Of a stretch of 55,873 nt of DNA, positions 18,048 through 25,890 are shown in pieces. The stretch spans positions 1 through 55,873 of the forward strand of contig NZ_NDHW01000060.1 in the NCBI RefSeq assembly GCF_002251945.1, given 5' to 3'. The stretch comes from Pseudanabaena sp. SR411. GTDB taxonomy: Bacteria; Cyanobacteriota; Cyanobacteriia; Pseudanabaenales; Pseudanabaenaceae. Both the position numbers and the translations under genes were made by a program. Position 1 is the first letter of the stretch; the number at the start of each line of letters is the position of its first letter. The notes under the pieces were generated by a model, which had not been told where the DNA came from, did no database searches, and saw only the letters and a program-made list of their open reading frames with translations.

Positions 18048-18112
18048 ACTCGCAAATTTCAATACAAAAAAGCCTTGCTTAGCAAGGCTTTTTTGTATTG
18101 AAATTTGCGAGT
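18048..18112. terminator. long hairpin with perfect 31-bp stem
   Basis: Arms 18048-18078 and 18082-18112 are exactly complementary around TTA. It contains an AAAAAAGCCTTGC/GCAAGGCTTTTTT inner part that would act as a terminator for the desaturase gene; the outer part extends pairing beyond what termination needs. Confidence 0.9.
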
Positions 18113-18309
18113 ATTCTCTCATGAGAATAAACTTGCATTAACTTAAATAAAATTTTAACGATCAAAAATCCCATAGGTAGCTATACTACATTTCAAATCA
18201 ATAACTTAGAGTTCTTTCGTTAACTGCTACATCAAAAACAAAATGTTCTCAAGTTGATATCTTGCATGATTTCTTGTCTGAGCAATCTTCTAAACTAAGA
18301 GGAACCAAC

Positions 18310-19443
18310 ATGACTTCTACAAATTCCTTCCCAAATATACAAACCCATATCCCTCTTTTGGGAGATGCAACTCTAAAAAGTCCGATCGCTTACAAAACAA
18401 CGCGATTGATGGCAAGCGCTTTTAATGCGACCCAAATGGCAATGGCAGAAGCCTATGTGAATGGGATGGAAATACCAGACTCTGTTTTCCGATCGCTATT
18501 GCATACATCCATGCCAATTTTGTTTAAGCATTTTCCTAGCCTACTCGCGCCCTATGAATGGGTATTACAGGAGTCAGATCAACTTGCAGAATCTTCGCGA
18601 GAACTGATGAAGGTGCAGTACGACTTGCCTCAAGCTATGCTGAACTCGATGCTAGGCGATTGGCAAGTCATCTATCCCAAATACAGCACTGGATTTTGGG
18701 AAAATGGAGCGGTAGATTTAGAAGAATCTCAAAAACATATGCTCGATCAGGTGATTGAACGGCTAGAAATTGTTGACGGCGATCATATTTTGGATTTTGG
18801 CTGTGGTTGGGGCTGTGTACCTAATTACATCATGTCTAAATTCCCGAATGTGCGATTTACAGGACTAAACTTGAGTCATCAGCAATGTGAGTACATGCGT
18901 AGCAAGATGCAAGATTCATCTAGTTTCCTGAGTTCAGGTCGCTTCACTTTGCATGAAGGTGATTTGAACGAGGCGCAGTTTACTGAAAAATTTGATAAGA
19001 TTCTCTCCATTGGAGTCTTCTGTCATGTTGGCAATCTCACCAATGCTTTCCAAAAGCTAGCTTCATTTCTCAAGAAAGATGGAAAAGTATTCATTCACAT
19101 CATTACTGTGCGTACTCCAAATCATATGTCGTCTGGCTTCACGCACAAGTATATTTTCCCTCACGGTCGCTACTGGAATTATGATGCAGTCCCCAATCAT
19201 AACCACGATCTTAAAACCATTAATCGCTGGTATATGAACGGCATCAACTACCATAAGACTTTAACTGCATGGTTGGAGAGATTTGATGCCTCTCAAGACA
19301 TTGCTAAGTCTCTAGACTACGGCATGGACTATGCTAGATTTCGACGGATCTGGCGTTTTTATTTGTTACTCTTAGGGACAATTTTTGCAACTTGCGATGG
19401 TGAGTACAATGGCAATGGTCAATATCTGATGGTTCATGCGTAA
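18310..19443 (+). CDS. CFA-synthase-like SAM methyltransferase
   Basis: The protein is 377 residues from the ATG at 18310, chosen over an upstream ATG at 18262 because AAGAGG sits 7 bases before it. The N-terminal 130 residues are helical. A Rossmann methyltransferase domain begins with HILDFGCGWGCVPNYI (SAM motif I), and LNLSHQQCEYM and SIGVFCHVGN follow. These motifs resemble the cyclopropane fatty acid synthase/mycolate methyltransferase family (C-x-W-G and EHVG-type blocks). A C-terminal stretch RIWRFYLLLLGTIFATCDGEY is also CFA-like. Substrate unknown; cyclopropanation or methylation of unsaturated lipids is a reasonable guess. Confidence 0.8.
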   Translation: MTSTNSFPNIQTHIPLLGDATLKSPIAYKTTRLMASAFNATQMAMAEAYVNGMEIPDSVFRSLLHTSMPILFKHFPSLLAPYEWVLQESDQLAESSRELMKVQYDLPQAMLNSMLGDWQVIYPKYSTGFWENGAVDLEESQKHMLDQVIERLEIVDGDHILDFGCGWGCVPNYIMSKFPNVRFTGLNLSHQQCEYMRSKMQDSSSFLSSGRFTLHEGDLNEAQFTEKFDKILSIGVFCHVGNLTNAFQKLASFLKKDGKVFIHIITVRTPNHMSSGFTHKYIFPHGRYWNYDAVPNHNHDLKTINRWYMNGINYHKTLTAWLERFDASQDIAKSLDYGMDYARFRRIWRFYLLLLGTIFATCDGEYNGNGQYLMVHA

Positions 19444-19457
19444 TTTCTCTACAATTT

Positions 19458-19518
19458 AATAGGGAACCAATTTTTGGTGGTGCGGCTTCGCCGCACCACC
19501 AAAAATTGGTTCCCTATT
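19458..19518. repeat. hairpin, GCGG-CTTCG-CCGC core, perfect 28-bp stem
   Basis: AATAGGGAACCAATTTTTGG... stem, fully complementary. It is the most complete copy of the family at 4247, 30444 and 38308. It lies between convergent genes and can terminate both. Confidence 0.88.
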
Positions 19519-19551
19519 TTACGGCTAAGCGCGAAGCGCTAATTTCCATCT

Positions 19552-21114
19552 TTAGCTGAATTTAGTTAAAAACTTTAATAATGACTGCGTGCGTGGCGTG
19601 AGCAAAGTTTTTCGATAGGCATCGGCGGCTTTCTTGATCGCATCGGCTTGAGTAGGATAGGAATGAATCACTCCAGATAGTGCATTTAGTCCCTGTTTAG
19701 AGGCGATCGCTAAAGTAATTTCGCTAATCATTTCGCCAGCATGACGCGCCACAATCGTTCCCCCAAGAATGCGATCGCTGCCGCGTTGATGCAAAATTTT
19801 GACAAAGCCTTCCGTTTCACCATCATAAATTGCGCGATCGACAGAACTAAAAGGAATCTTAATTTCCTCGGTTTCTAAACCTTGCGCTTGGGCTTCCTGA
19901 GCATATAGACACACATGGGCAATTTCAGGATCGGTATAGGTTACCCAAGGCATGACTAAATCACTGAGCTTACTTTTACCCAAACCAAAAGGAGCAAAGA
20001 GCGTGTTTTTAATCACAATCCGCGCCGCAGCATCCGCAGCATGGGTAAACTTCCAATTCATACAGATGTCCCCTGCGGCAAAAATCCGTGGGTTTGTCGT
20101 TTGCAGATAATCGTTCACGATTACACCTTTACGCTTGTCGTAGTTAACACCCACAGTTTCTAAATTTAACCCTTCGACATTTGGCGATCGCCCTGCACCG
20201 ACGAGAATTTCATCGACTTCTATTTGGTGGTTAATTCCATTTTGTTGATAATGGATGATTTTGTCAGTGCTAGTTTGGGTGACTTGAGCGATCGCACAGT
20301 CCAAAATCAAATTCACACCTTCACGCAGAAATACCTGTTGCACAATTTCGGCAGCATCCGCATCTTCGCGATCGAGTAAATGCGAATTTTTATGCAGTAA
20401 TGTCACTTCGCAACCTAAGCGTTGAAAAGCCTGAGCTAATTCACAACCAATTGCGCCACCACCGATGACGGCTAATCTTTTGGGTTTCTCAGTGAGTGAA
20501 AATACGGTTTCATTGGTTAAGTATCCTGCTTCGGCAAGTCCTGCAATTTGTGGATCAGATGCCCTTGCGCCTGTGGCAATTACCGCTTTTTTAAAATTTA
20601 ATTTGATGTTGTTAACAGCGATCGCCTTGTGATCAATAAAGCTTGCCGACCCAAGAAACACATCAACGCCAAGATTCCGAAATCGCTCTGCCGAGTCATG
20701 GTGACTAATGCCAGCACGGATTTTCCGCATCCTCTCCATTACAGCAGCAAAATCAATATCAATATTTTGGGGTGGATTGATGCCAAATCTCGCAGCATCG
20801 AGTATATCCGCAACTACTCGCGATGAACGAATCACGCATTTAGAAGGAACACAACCAACATTGAGACAATCACCTCCCATAAGGTTCTTCTCAATTAGCG
20901 CCACTTTCAAGCCTAAACCTAAACCCGCTGCCCCAGCCGCGACGACCAATCCCGCCGTTCCTGCACCAATTACGACCAAATCATAAAGCGCCGCAGGTTG
21001 AGGATTTACCCAATCGAGAGGATGCACATTCGCAATCAAATCACGATTATATTCATCCACTGGCTGAATGAATTCTGCATAGCGATCGCTGGAATATTGT
21101 GAGGGTTGAGTCAT
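19552..21114 (-). CDS. MerA-like FAD/NAD(P)-dependent disulfide oxidoreductase
   Basis: This 520-residue class I pyridine nucleotide-disulfide oxidoreductase has an FAD-binding GAGTAG near residue 52, the redox-active disulfide GGDCLNVGCVPSK, an NAD(P)-binding GGGAIGCELA near 210, a second FAD block FAAGDI and a dimerisation domain with HSYPTQAD. It resembles mercuric reductases, but has neither the N-terminal metal-binding domain nor the C-terminal vicinal cysteines. Mercury reduction is therefore doubtful, and it is best called a MerA-like flavoprotein. It is followed on the same strand, about 40 bases upstream in sequence, by the DoxX/DUF72 pair. Confidence 0.9.
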   Translation of the reverse strand: MTQPSQYSSDRYAEFIQPVDEYNRDLIANVHPLDWVNPQPAALYDLVVIGAGTAGLVVAAGAAGLGLGLKVALIEKNLMGGDCLNVGCVPSKCVIRSSRVVADILDAARFGINPPQNIDIDFAAVMERMRKIRAGISHHDSAERFRNLGVDVFLGSASFIDHKAIAVNNIKLNFKKAVIATGARASDPQIAGLAEAGYLTNETVFSLTEKPKRLAVIGGGAIGCELAQAFQRLGCEVTLLHKNSHLLDREDADAAEIVQQVFLREGVNLILDCAIAQVTQTSTDKIIHYQQNGINHQIEVDEILVGAGRSPNVEGLNLETVGVNYDKRKGVIVNDYLQTTNPRIFAAGDICMNWKFTHAADAAARIVIKNTLFAPFGLGKSKLSDLVMPWVTYTDPEIAHVCLYAQEAQAQGLETEEIKIPFSSVDRAIYDGETEGFVKILHQRGSDRILGGTIVARHAGEMISEITLAIASKQGLNALSGVIHSYPTQADAIKKAADAYRKTLLTPRTQSLLKFLTKFS

Positions 21115-21153
21115 GACTTGATATTAGTGAGCTAAAGATAAATGATAGTCAAG

Positions 21154-21528
21154 CTACTGCTTTTTTGTATACCACCAAGCCCAAGCAATTAGAACTGCTT
21201 GCAGTGGCAACCTTCCCCATCGCAACAGGTCTGAGTCAGGAATTCCATCCATTTGAATGCGATTAACTGCCATATTGATATTGGCAGGAAATACGGCAAT
21301 AAATAGCGCGATCAATCCCCATGCTGCGGCTTGACTAACTAGAGGAACTAGCAAGCCAACTCCTCCTAAAATCTCAAATACACCACTAATGTAGACCAAA
21401 GCTAGAGGAGCAGGTAAAAAAGAAGGAACGATCTTGACAAAGGGATCGGGCGTTACCCAGTGAAGTGTACCTGCGGTGATCATGAATATCGCAAGCAAGA
21501 CCCGTAAAACTGATTTAATTGTGATCAT
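21154..21528 (-). CDS. DoxX-family membrane protein
   Basis: This 124-residue protein has four predicted membrane helices and DoxX features: an early FMITAGTLHWVTPDPFV, VYISGVFEILGGVGLLVP and FPANINMAVN. DoxX-like proteins are small membrane proteins linked to quinone or thiosulfate metabolism in some bacteria, but most have no known role. The start codon lies one base after the stop of the DUF72 gene, so the two are almost certainly co-translated. The MerA-like gene follows 39 bases later. Confidence 0.88.
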   Translation of the reverse strand: MITIKSVLRVLLAIFMITAGTLHWVTPDPFVKIVPSFLPAPLALVYISGVFEILGGVGLLVPLVSQAAAWGLIALFIAVFPANINMAVNRIQMDGIPDSDLLRWGRLPLQAVLIAWAWWYTKKQ

Positions 21529-21529
21529 G

Positions 21530-22414
21530 TTAAAAGAGGGTTAATTGCTGTGGTGGTGGAATAAGCTGATCCCAAGGTAACACTGGCACTGGAACATTGG
21601 CTTTTTCTAACATTTCCTGAAAGTATCTTGCATTATGGGGCGATCGCTCTTCGATTGGGCAGTGCATAAAGAAGTAGATCTGGGTTCCCTGTGCGAGCCA
21701 TTCGCGTACATAAGTTTCCCATTCTTGCCAAAAGCGAATATTCAGATCGCGTTCAGGGTGACTGATAAACCGCACAATACTAAAAGGGGCTGTCACCACA
21801 GGTTGCAAAGGCAAATTGGGTTTGCGGCGCTCCTGTTGAACTGGGATCGACAAGGCAGGATCAATGTCATCACCAAGTGGTAAATCATATATGGGGCGCG
21901 AATCTAGCAATACCCGTCCGATCCCTAAACTCTGTAATAACTGATTGAGGCGATCGCTATGATTCGGCTTAAACCAATCAGCATGACGCACTTCTAAAGC
22001 GATTTGATAGTCCTGAGTTGGTAATGCTTTTAGGAAATTTTCGAGATCAGCAAAATTCGCAGGGCTATAGCTGGGTGGTAATTGGATAAAGGCAACACCT
22101 AAGCGATCGCCAAAACTCGATATCAAATCTAAAAACTGGAAAGCCTGCTCTATGTAGGGCATCAGCAAACCATTATGGGTGAAATGTTTGGGGAATTTAG
22201 GGCAGAAGCGAAATTCTGCGGGCGTATCCTTTGCCCAACGCTCGATAGTTTGGCGATCGGGGATCACATAAAAAGTTGAGTTTACTTCTACCGTTGCCAT
22301 GCGATCGCTATAAAGTGGCAAAAATTCCGTTGAACGACTCCCTTTCGGATAAAAATCACCAACCCAACCCTTAAAAGCCCAAACCGCACAACCTAAATAA
22401 AATATGTTAGACAT
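21530..22414 (-). CDS. DUF72 (YecE-like) protein
   Basis: This 294-residue TIM-barrel protein of the DUF72 family is recognised by GCAVWAFKGWVGDFYP, VEVNSTFYVIPDRQTIERWA, FCPKFPKHFTH and LEVRHADWF. The biochemical role is not established; the fold resembles xylose isomerase-like barrels. It is the first gene of a probable three-gene run with doxX and the MerA-like gene. Confidence 0.9.
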   Translation of the reverse strand: MSNIFYLGCAVWAFKGWVGDFYPKGSRSTEFLPLYSDRMATVEVNSTFYVIPDRQTIERWAKDTPAEFRFCPKFPKHFTHNGLLMPYIEQAFQFLDLISSFGDRLGVAFIQLPPSYSPANFADLENFLKALPTQDYQIALEVRHADWFKPNHSDRLNQLLQSLGIGRVLLDSRPIYDLPLGDDIDPALSIPVQQERRKPNLPLQPVVTAPFSIVRFISHPERDLNIRFWQEWETYVREWLAQGTQIYFFMHCPIEERSPHNARYFQEMLEKANVPVPVLPWDQLIPPPQQLTLF

Positions 22415-22501
22415 TGCAAAAACTAATGAGATAATGATTGTGCTATAAATACAGCCTATGTTAATTTGATTCCATATTTCTTAATAGATGAAATTTTAGA
22501 C

Positions 22502-23014
22502 ATGCAACAGTCAAATAAATTAATTGACGCTCATATTGATAAAGCCCCAATCACTCCAAACCAATACCAAACTACTCTGCGTTGTCGTGTTGTCAAAACA
22601 TTAGAGCTAGTCCAAGACACGATCGCGATTTCTCTATGTATTGGGCTATTCTGCGTCATGGTGTTGCAACTTAAGCAGACTTTCCTATCGTTAGTTACGA
22701 CTTTGCGCTTTCACGAAGTCACTGCCGATATTTTATTTATCCTCATTTTAGTGGAATTATTTCGCCTATTAATTATTTATCTCCAAGAACAACGAGTATC
22801 GATTGGTGTTTCCGTAGAAGTAACAATTGTTTCGGTTTTGCGGGAAGTAATTGTCAAAGGGTTACTAGAAGTCGAATGGAAACAGATATTAGCAACCTGT
22901 GCCTTCTTAGTTGCCTTGGCAGTACTTTTAATCGTTCGGGTCTGGCTCCCCCCGACCTTTGAAGGCATTGATCCCGAACAAAAAGCATCACAACGACTCA
23001 AAGAGCGTCAATAG
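22502..23014 (+). CDS. PsiE-family membrane protein
   Basis: The protein is 170 residues from the first ATG at 22502; the longer form would need a TTG at 22466. It has four membrane helices (about 35-60, 75-100, 115-135, 140-160). The central LRFHEVTADILFILILVELFRLLI and VLREVIVKG blocks are typical of the phosphate-starvation-inducible PsiE family. Function unknown. It is convergent with the response regulator gene and ends in the hairpin at 23011-23047. Confidence 0.82.
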   Translation: MQQSNKLIDAHIDKAPITPNQYQTTLRCRVVKTLELVQDTIAISLCIGLFCVMVLQLKQTFLSLVTTLRFHEVTADILFILILVELFRLLIIYLQEQRVSIGVSVEVTIVSVLREVIVKGLLEVEWKQILATCAFLVALAVLLIVRVWLPPTFEGIDPEQKASQRLKERQ

Positions 23015-23047
23015 AAAAGGGGGTGCTTAGCACCCCCCTTTTCTATT
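23011..23047. terminator. bidirectional hairpin terminator
   Basis: ATAGAAAAGGGGGTGC, loop TTA, GCACCCCCCTTTTCTAT with a one-base bulge. It overlaps the stop of the PsiE-family gene and serves the convergent regulator gene too. Confidence 0.82.
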
Positions 23048-23057
23048 TTGATTTGAT

Positions 23058-23429
23058 TTATTTGACCTGACTAAGTAACTGTTTAATGGTTTTGATTAAT
23101 TCAGGTGGATGATAAGGCTTAGTTAAATAAGCATCTGCTCCCTGTTTCATGCCCCAATACTTATCAAATTCCTCACTTTTGGTTGTACACATAATTACGG
23201 GTACATCCTTCGTAGAGGCATTATTTTTGATCCAACGGCATAACTCATAACCATTCATTTGAGGCATGACCACATCAGTAACAACGAGATCGGGTGTTAA
23301 AGCTTTGAGCTTTTCTACTGCCTCAGCACCGTTGTTTGCTTCCGTAACTTCCATACCATGTTGCTTTAAATGTGCCGAGACCATCTCCAACACCATCGGA
23401 CTATCGTCCACTACGAGGACTTTTACCAT
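23058..23429 (-). CDS. stand-alone CheY-like response regulator
   Basis: This 123-residue protein is a receiver domain only. The acid pocket is D8-D9, the phospho-acceptor D52 (VVTDVVMPQMNG), the switch Thr82 and the conserved K104 (LTKPYHPPELI). It has no output domain. It is like the PilH/CheY-type regulators that act in type IV pilus phototaxis systems, but no histidine kinase or pil gene is nearby, so the partner is unknown. Confidence 0.93.
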   Translation of the reverse strand: MVKVLVVDDSPMVLEMVSAHLKQHGMEVTEANNGAEAVEKLKALTPDLVVTDVVMPQMNGYELCRWIKNNASTKDVPVIMCTTKSEEFDKYWGMKQGADAYLTKPYHPPELIKTIKQLLSQVK

Positions 23430-23718
23430 GACTGCTTTCCTTGTTTTCCAATTGTGCGTTAGCGTGTATCGTCATCAAAACTCAATACCTTTGAGAATTA
23501 AGTCAGTTTAGAACGATCAATTGCTAATGCAATCATAAAATTTCTAAAACCTTAAAAATAAGATAAGGTTAAGAATATTGCCTACTCAACATTAACTGTT
23601 TTTCGATTGTGTCTTTACAGAGTTGTTGAGTCAACTTTATCTAAAATCAATAACCAATATCAATAAAAGTCATCGATATTGTTGACAGTATATCAGAATG
23701 CATCTTGGTTAGAGCGTT

Positions 23719-24702
23719 ATGGCAATGGTTACAGTTGAAGGTTTGAGCAAAATTTATAACATTGCCGTCAAAGATGCGGGAATAGTTGGCACTCTTCGAC
23801 ACTTTTGGCATCGTCAATATCGGGCGATCGCGGCGGTTAAAGATATCTCCTTTGCGATCGCCTCAGGTGAAATAGTTGGTTTTTTGGGACCAAATGGTGC
23901 AGGTAAAACCACAACGCTGAAAATGCTAACAGGTTTAATCCATCCTTCATCGGGGCATGTCCAAGTGGCCGGACATATTCCCTTTCGGCGAGATCCCAGT
24001 TTTTTACAAAAAATTACTTTAGTAATGGGGCAGAAACAGCAATTAATTTGGGATCTGCCAGCCCTAGATTCCTTAAAAATGAATGCGGCGGTGTATGACA
24101 TTCCTGAAAAAGTATTTAAACATCGCCTCGGTGAACTCACAGAGATGTTATCGCTGGAGGGTAAACTCACGCAACCCATGCGAAAGCTCTCCCTTGGTGA
24201 GCGGATGAAAGCCGAATTATTAGCTGCTTTATTGCACCAACCCCAAGTTTTATTTTTAGATGAGCCAACCTTAGGCTTAGATGTTAATGCTCAGGCAAGT
24301 GTACGAGAATTTTTGCGGGAATATAATCAGCGCTACCAAGCGACGATTTTGCTGACAAGTCACTATATGGCGGACATCACGGCGCTATGTAAACGGGTGT
24401 TACTGATTCATGAGGGAGGGCTAATTTATGATGGTAGTCTTGACGGCTTGCATGATAACTTTGCACCCTATCGGGAAGTGCGGGTGGAGTTAGCCCAACC
24501 GATAGGCGATCGCGAGGATTTACAAAAATATGGGCAAATCCTAAATATCGATGGTCAAGCGGTTTGCTTTTTAGTGCCACGAGAAAATTTGACTAAGGTT
24601 GTTTCTCAAATCCTTGCCGAATTAGAGATTCTAGATTTGTCGGTAAATGAACCTGCGATCGAAGAAGTAATTGGTCGTGTATTTCGTGCTGGAAGTGTTT
24701 AA
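23719..24702 (+). CDS. ABC-2 type transporter ATP-binding protein (orphan)
   Basis: The protein is 327 residues. Walker A is GPNGAGKTT (about 60-68), the signature LSLGERMKAELL replaces LSGGQ, Walker B is VLFLDEPTLGLD, and the H-loop is TSHYM. A C-terminal domain of about 90 residues follows. The subfamily (NatA/viologen-exporter type) usually pairs with two ABC-2 permeases, but the next genes are repeats and then the opposite-strand xdhC. The permeases must lie elsewhere or have been lost. Cargo unknown. Confidence 0.9.
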   Translation: MAMVTVEGLSKIYNIAVKDAGIVGTLRHFWHRQYRAIAAVKDISFAIASGEIVGFLGPNGAGKTTTLKMLTGLIHPSSGHVQVAGHIPFRRDPSFLQKITLVMGQKQQLIWDLPALDSLKMNAAVYDIPEKVFKHRLGELTEMLSLEGKLTQPMRKLSLGERMKAELLAALLHQPQVLFLDEPTLGLDVNAQASVREFLREYNQRYQATILLTSHYMADITALCKRVLLIHEGGLIYDGSLDGLHDNFAPYREVRVELAQPIGDREDLQKYGQILNIDGQAVCFLVPRENLTKVVSQILAELEILDLSVNEPAIEEVIGRVFRAGSV

Positions 24703-24703
24703 G

Positions 24704-24752
24704 AACCCAAAAAATAGATGCGGTGCTTCGCGCCGCCTCTGTTTTTTGGGTT
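24704..24752. repeat. degenerate CCCAA-capped hairpin
   Basis: Cap AACCCAAAAAA/TTTTTTGGGTT, apex GCTTCGCG. The middle of the stem has mismatches (ATAGATGCGG versus CCGCCTCTG), so this copy is decaying. Confidence 0.7.
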
Positions 24753-24847
24753 ACGGTGTACACACAACAAGTCATAAAATGTGCATATTGACCTCTCAAA
24801 CACGCTCTTACTCCCTTCCCACCGAAGAAATAGACATATAAAACCAA

Positions 24848-24886
24848 GAAATAGCGTTGCGGCGCGAAGCGCCGCAACGCTATTTC
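24848..24886. repeat. hairpin, GCGGCGC-GAA-GCGCCGC apex
   Basis: A perfect 18-bp stem GAAATAGCGTTGCGGCGC with GAA loop. It is just beyond the xdhC stop and may terminate the xdh operon. Confidence 0.85.
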
Positions 24887-24918
24887 TTTCACTGGGCAGG
24901 GAGTATAGATCAGTAGTC

Positions 24919-25887
24919 TCAACTGATATCTTTAAAATCGCAGGATAGCGATCGCCCAGTGCCGCCACGCCGCAACATGATTAACTCTGCACTAATGCTG
25001 ACGGCTATCTCCGCAGGTGTTAGCGCACCAATATCTAAACCAATGGGAGCATAAACAAATTGTAATTTCTCCGTGGAGATTCCTATTTGTTTAACTTGCT
25101 CAAGAACCTCCTTAACTCGGCGATCGCTACCGATCATCCCGATATAGGAACAGGGTAAATCGCGATTGAGTAAAGCTGTTAGAGCTTCCAAATCATAACG
25201 ATAGCCTCTTGTGACTAGCGCAACATAGAGAGAGCCATGATTTGATAATTCGGTTAAAGCTTGATCGATATGCGAATAAATGAAAGCTGCTTGAGGATAT
25301 CGTTCTAGATTTGCCCATTCAGGACGATCATCCTGAATCGCAATCCGAAAGCCGCTCAAATGTGCAACCTTAGCAAGTTGTTCCCCCACATGCCCCGCAC
25401 CCACGATTAGCAGCATCGGTGCAGGCTCCAAAACCTCAATAAACCACTCCCCTCCTTTTTCCTTTTTCCTTTCTCCTTTTTCCTTAATTAAATATGGATG
25501 TGCATCACCAAAAGAAGTAACCAAAGTAAGCGATCGCCCCAATTTTAGTGATGCAAGGATCTGCTCAACCAGAGCGATCGCTTCTTCTCCATGCCAGCGC
25601 TCTAACAAGATCTGCATCCATCCGCCACAAATCCCTTCAGTCTGACGATTGGGTGCACCAGTAAGGTCAATTTCTACCAGTGTTTTCTTGCCACTTTGTA
25701 AAACTTCTCTGGCTTGAGAGATTACCTTCGCTTCTCCTGCACCACCACCGATAGTATCAATGCAGCGATCGCTGGTAATGAGCATTTTCGCGCCTACTTC
25801 TCGCGGTACTGAGCCTTTGGAGCTAATTATGGTCGCAACAACCACTGCCCCTTGACTAAGGGCGATTAGAAGATCTTCGTAAATCAT
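24919..25887 (-). CDS. xdhC: XdhC, molybdenum cofactor insertion/sulfuration chaperone
   Basis: This 322-residue protein has an N-terminal XdhC/CoxI domain with SSKGSVPREVGAKM and IGGGAGEA, and CGG in the middle. The C-terminal Rossmann domain shows IVGAGHVGEQLA, and VTRGYRYD...SYIGMIGS follows. XdhC binds Moco and hands the sulfurated form to xanthine dehydrogenase. It follows xdhB by 3 bases, the last gene of the operon. The segment KEKGERKKEKGGE near residue 135 comes from a purine-rich simple repeat (25445-25490) between the two domains, which has expanded the linker. Confidence 0.92.
   Translation of the reverse strand: MIYEDLLIALSQGAVVVATIISSKGSVPREVGAKMLITSDRCIDTIGGGAGEAKVISQAREVLQSGKKTLVEIDLTGAPNRQTEGICGGWMQILLERWHGEEAIALVEQILASLKLGRSLTLVTSFGDAHPYLIKEKGERKKEKGGEWFIEVLEPAPMLLIVGAGHVGEQLAKVAHLSGFRIAIQDDRPEWANLERYPQAAFIYSHIDQALTELSNHGSLYVALVTRGYRYDLEALTALLNRDLPCSYIGMIGSDRRVKEVLEQVKQIGISTEKLQFVYAPIGLDIGALTPAEIAVSISAELIMLRRGGTGRSLSCDFKDIS
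25445..25490. repeat. CCTTTTTCCTTT simple repeat inside xdhC
   Basis: Iterated pyrimidine hexamers (complement AAAGGA/GAAAAA) stay in frame and encode a charged Lys-Glu-Gly linker. Such tracts are common in cyanobacterial intergenic regions, but this one is within a gene. Confidence 0.75.
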
Positions 25888-25890
25888 AGG

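Noticed and set aside
19552-21114. Mercury-resistance operon
   Set aside because: The flavoprotein lacks the heavy-metal domain and C-terminal cysteines of MerA, and no merR, merT or merP is nearby.
24593-24968. Minus-strand ORFs of 89 and 109 codons between the ABC ATPase and xdhC
   Set aside because: They run through two hairpin repeats and overlap real genes. No family resemblance or ribosome site.
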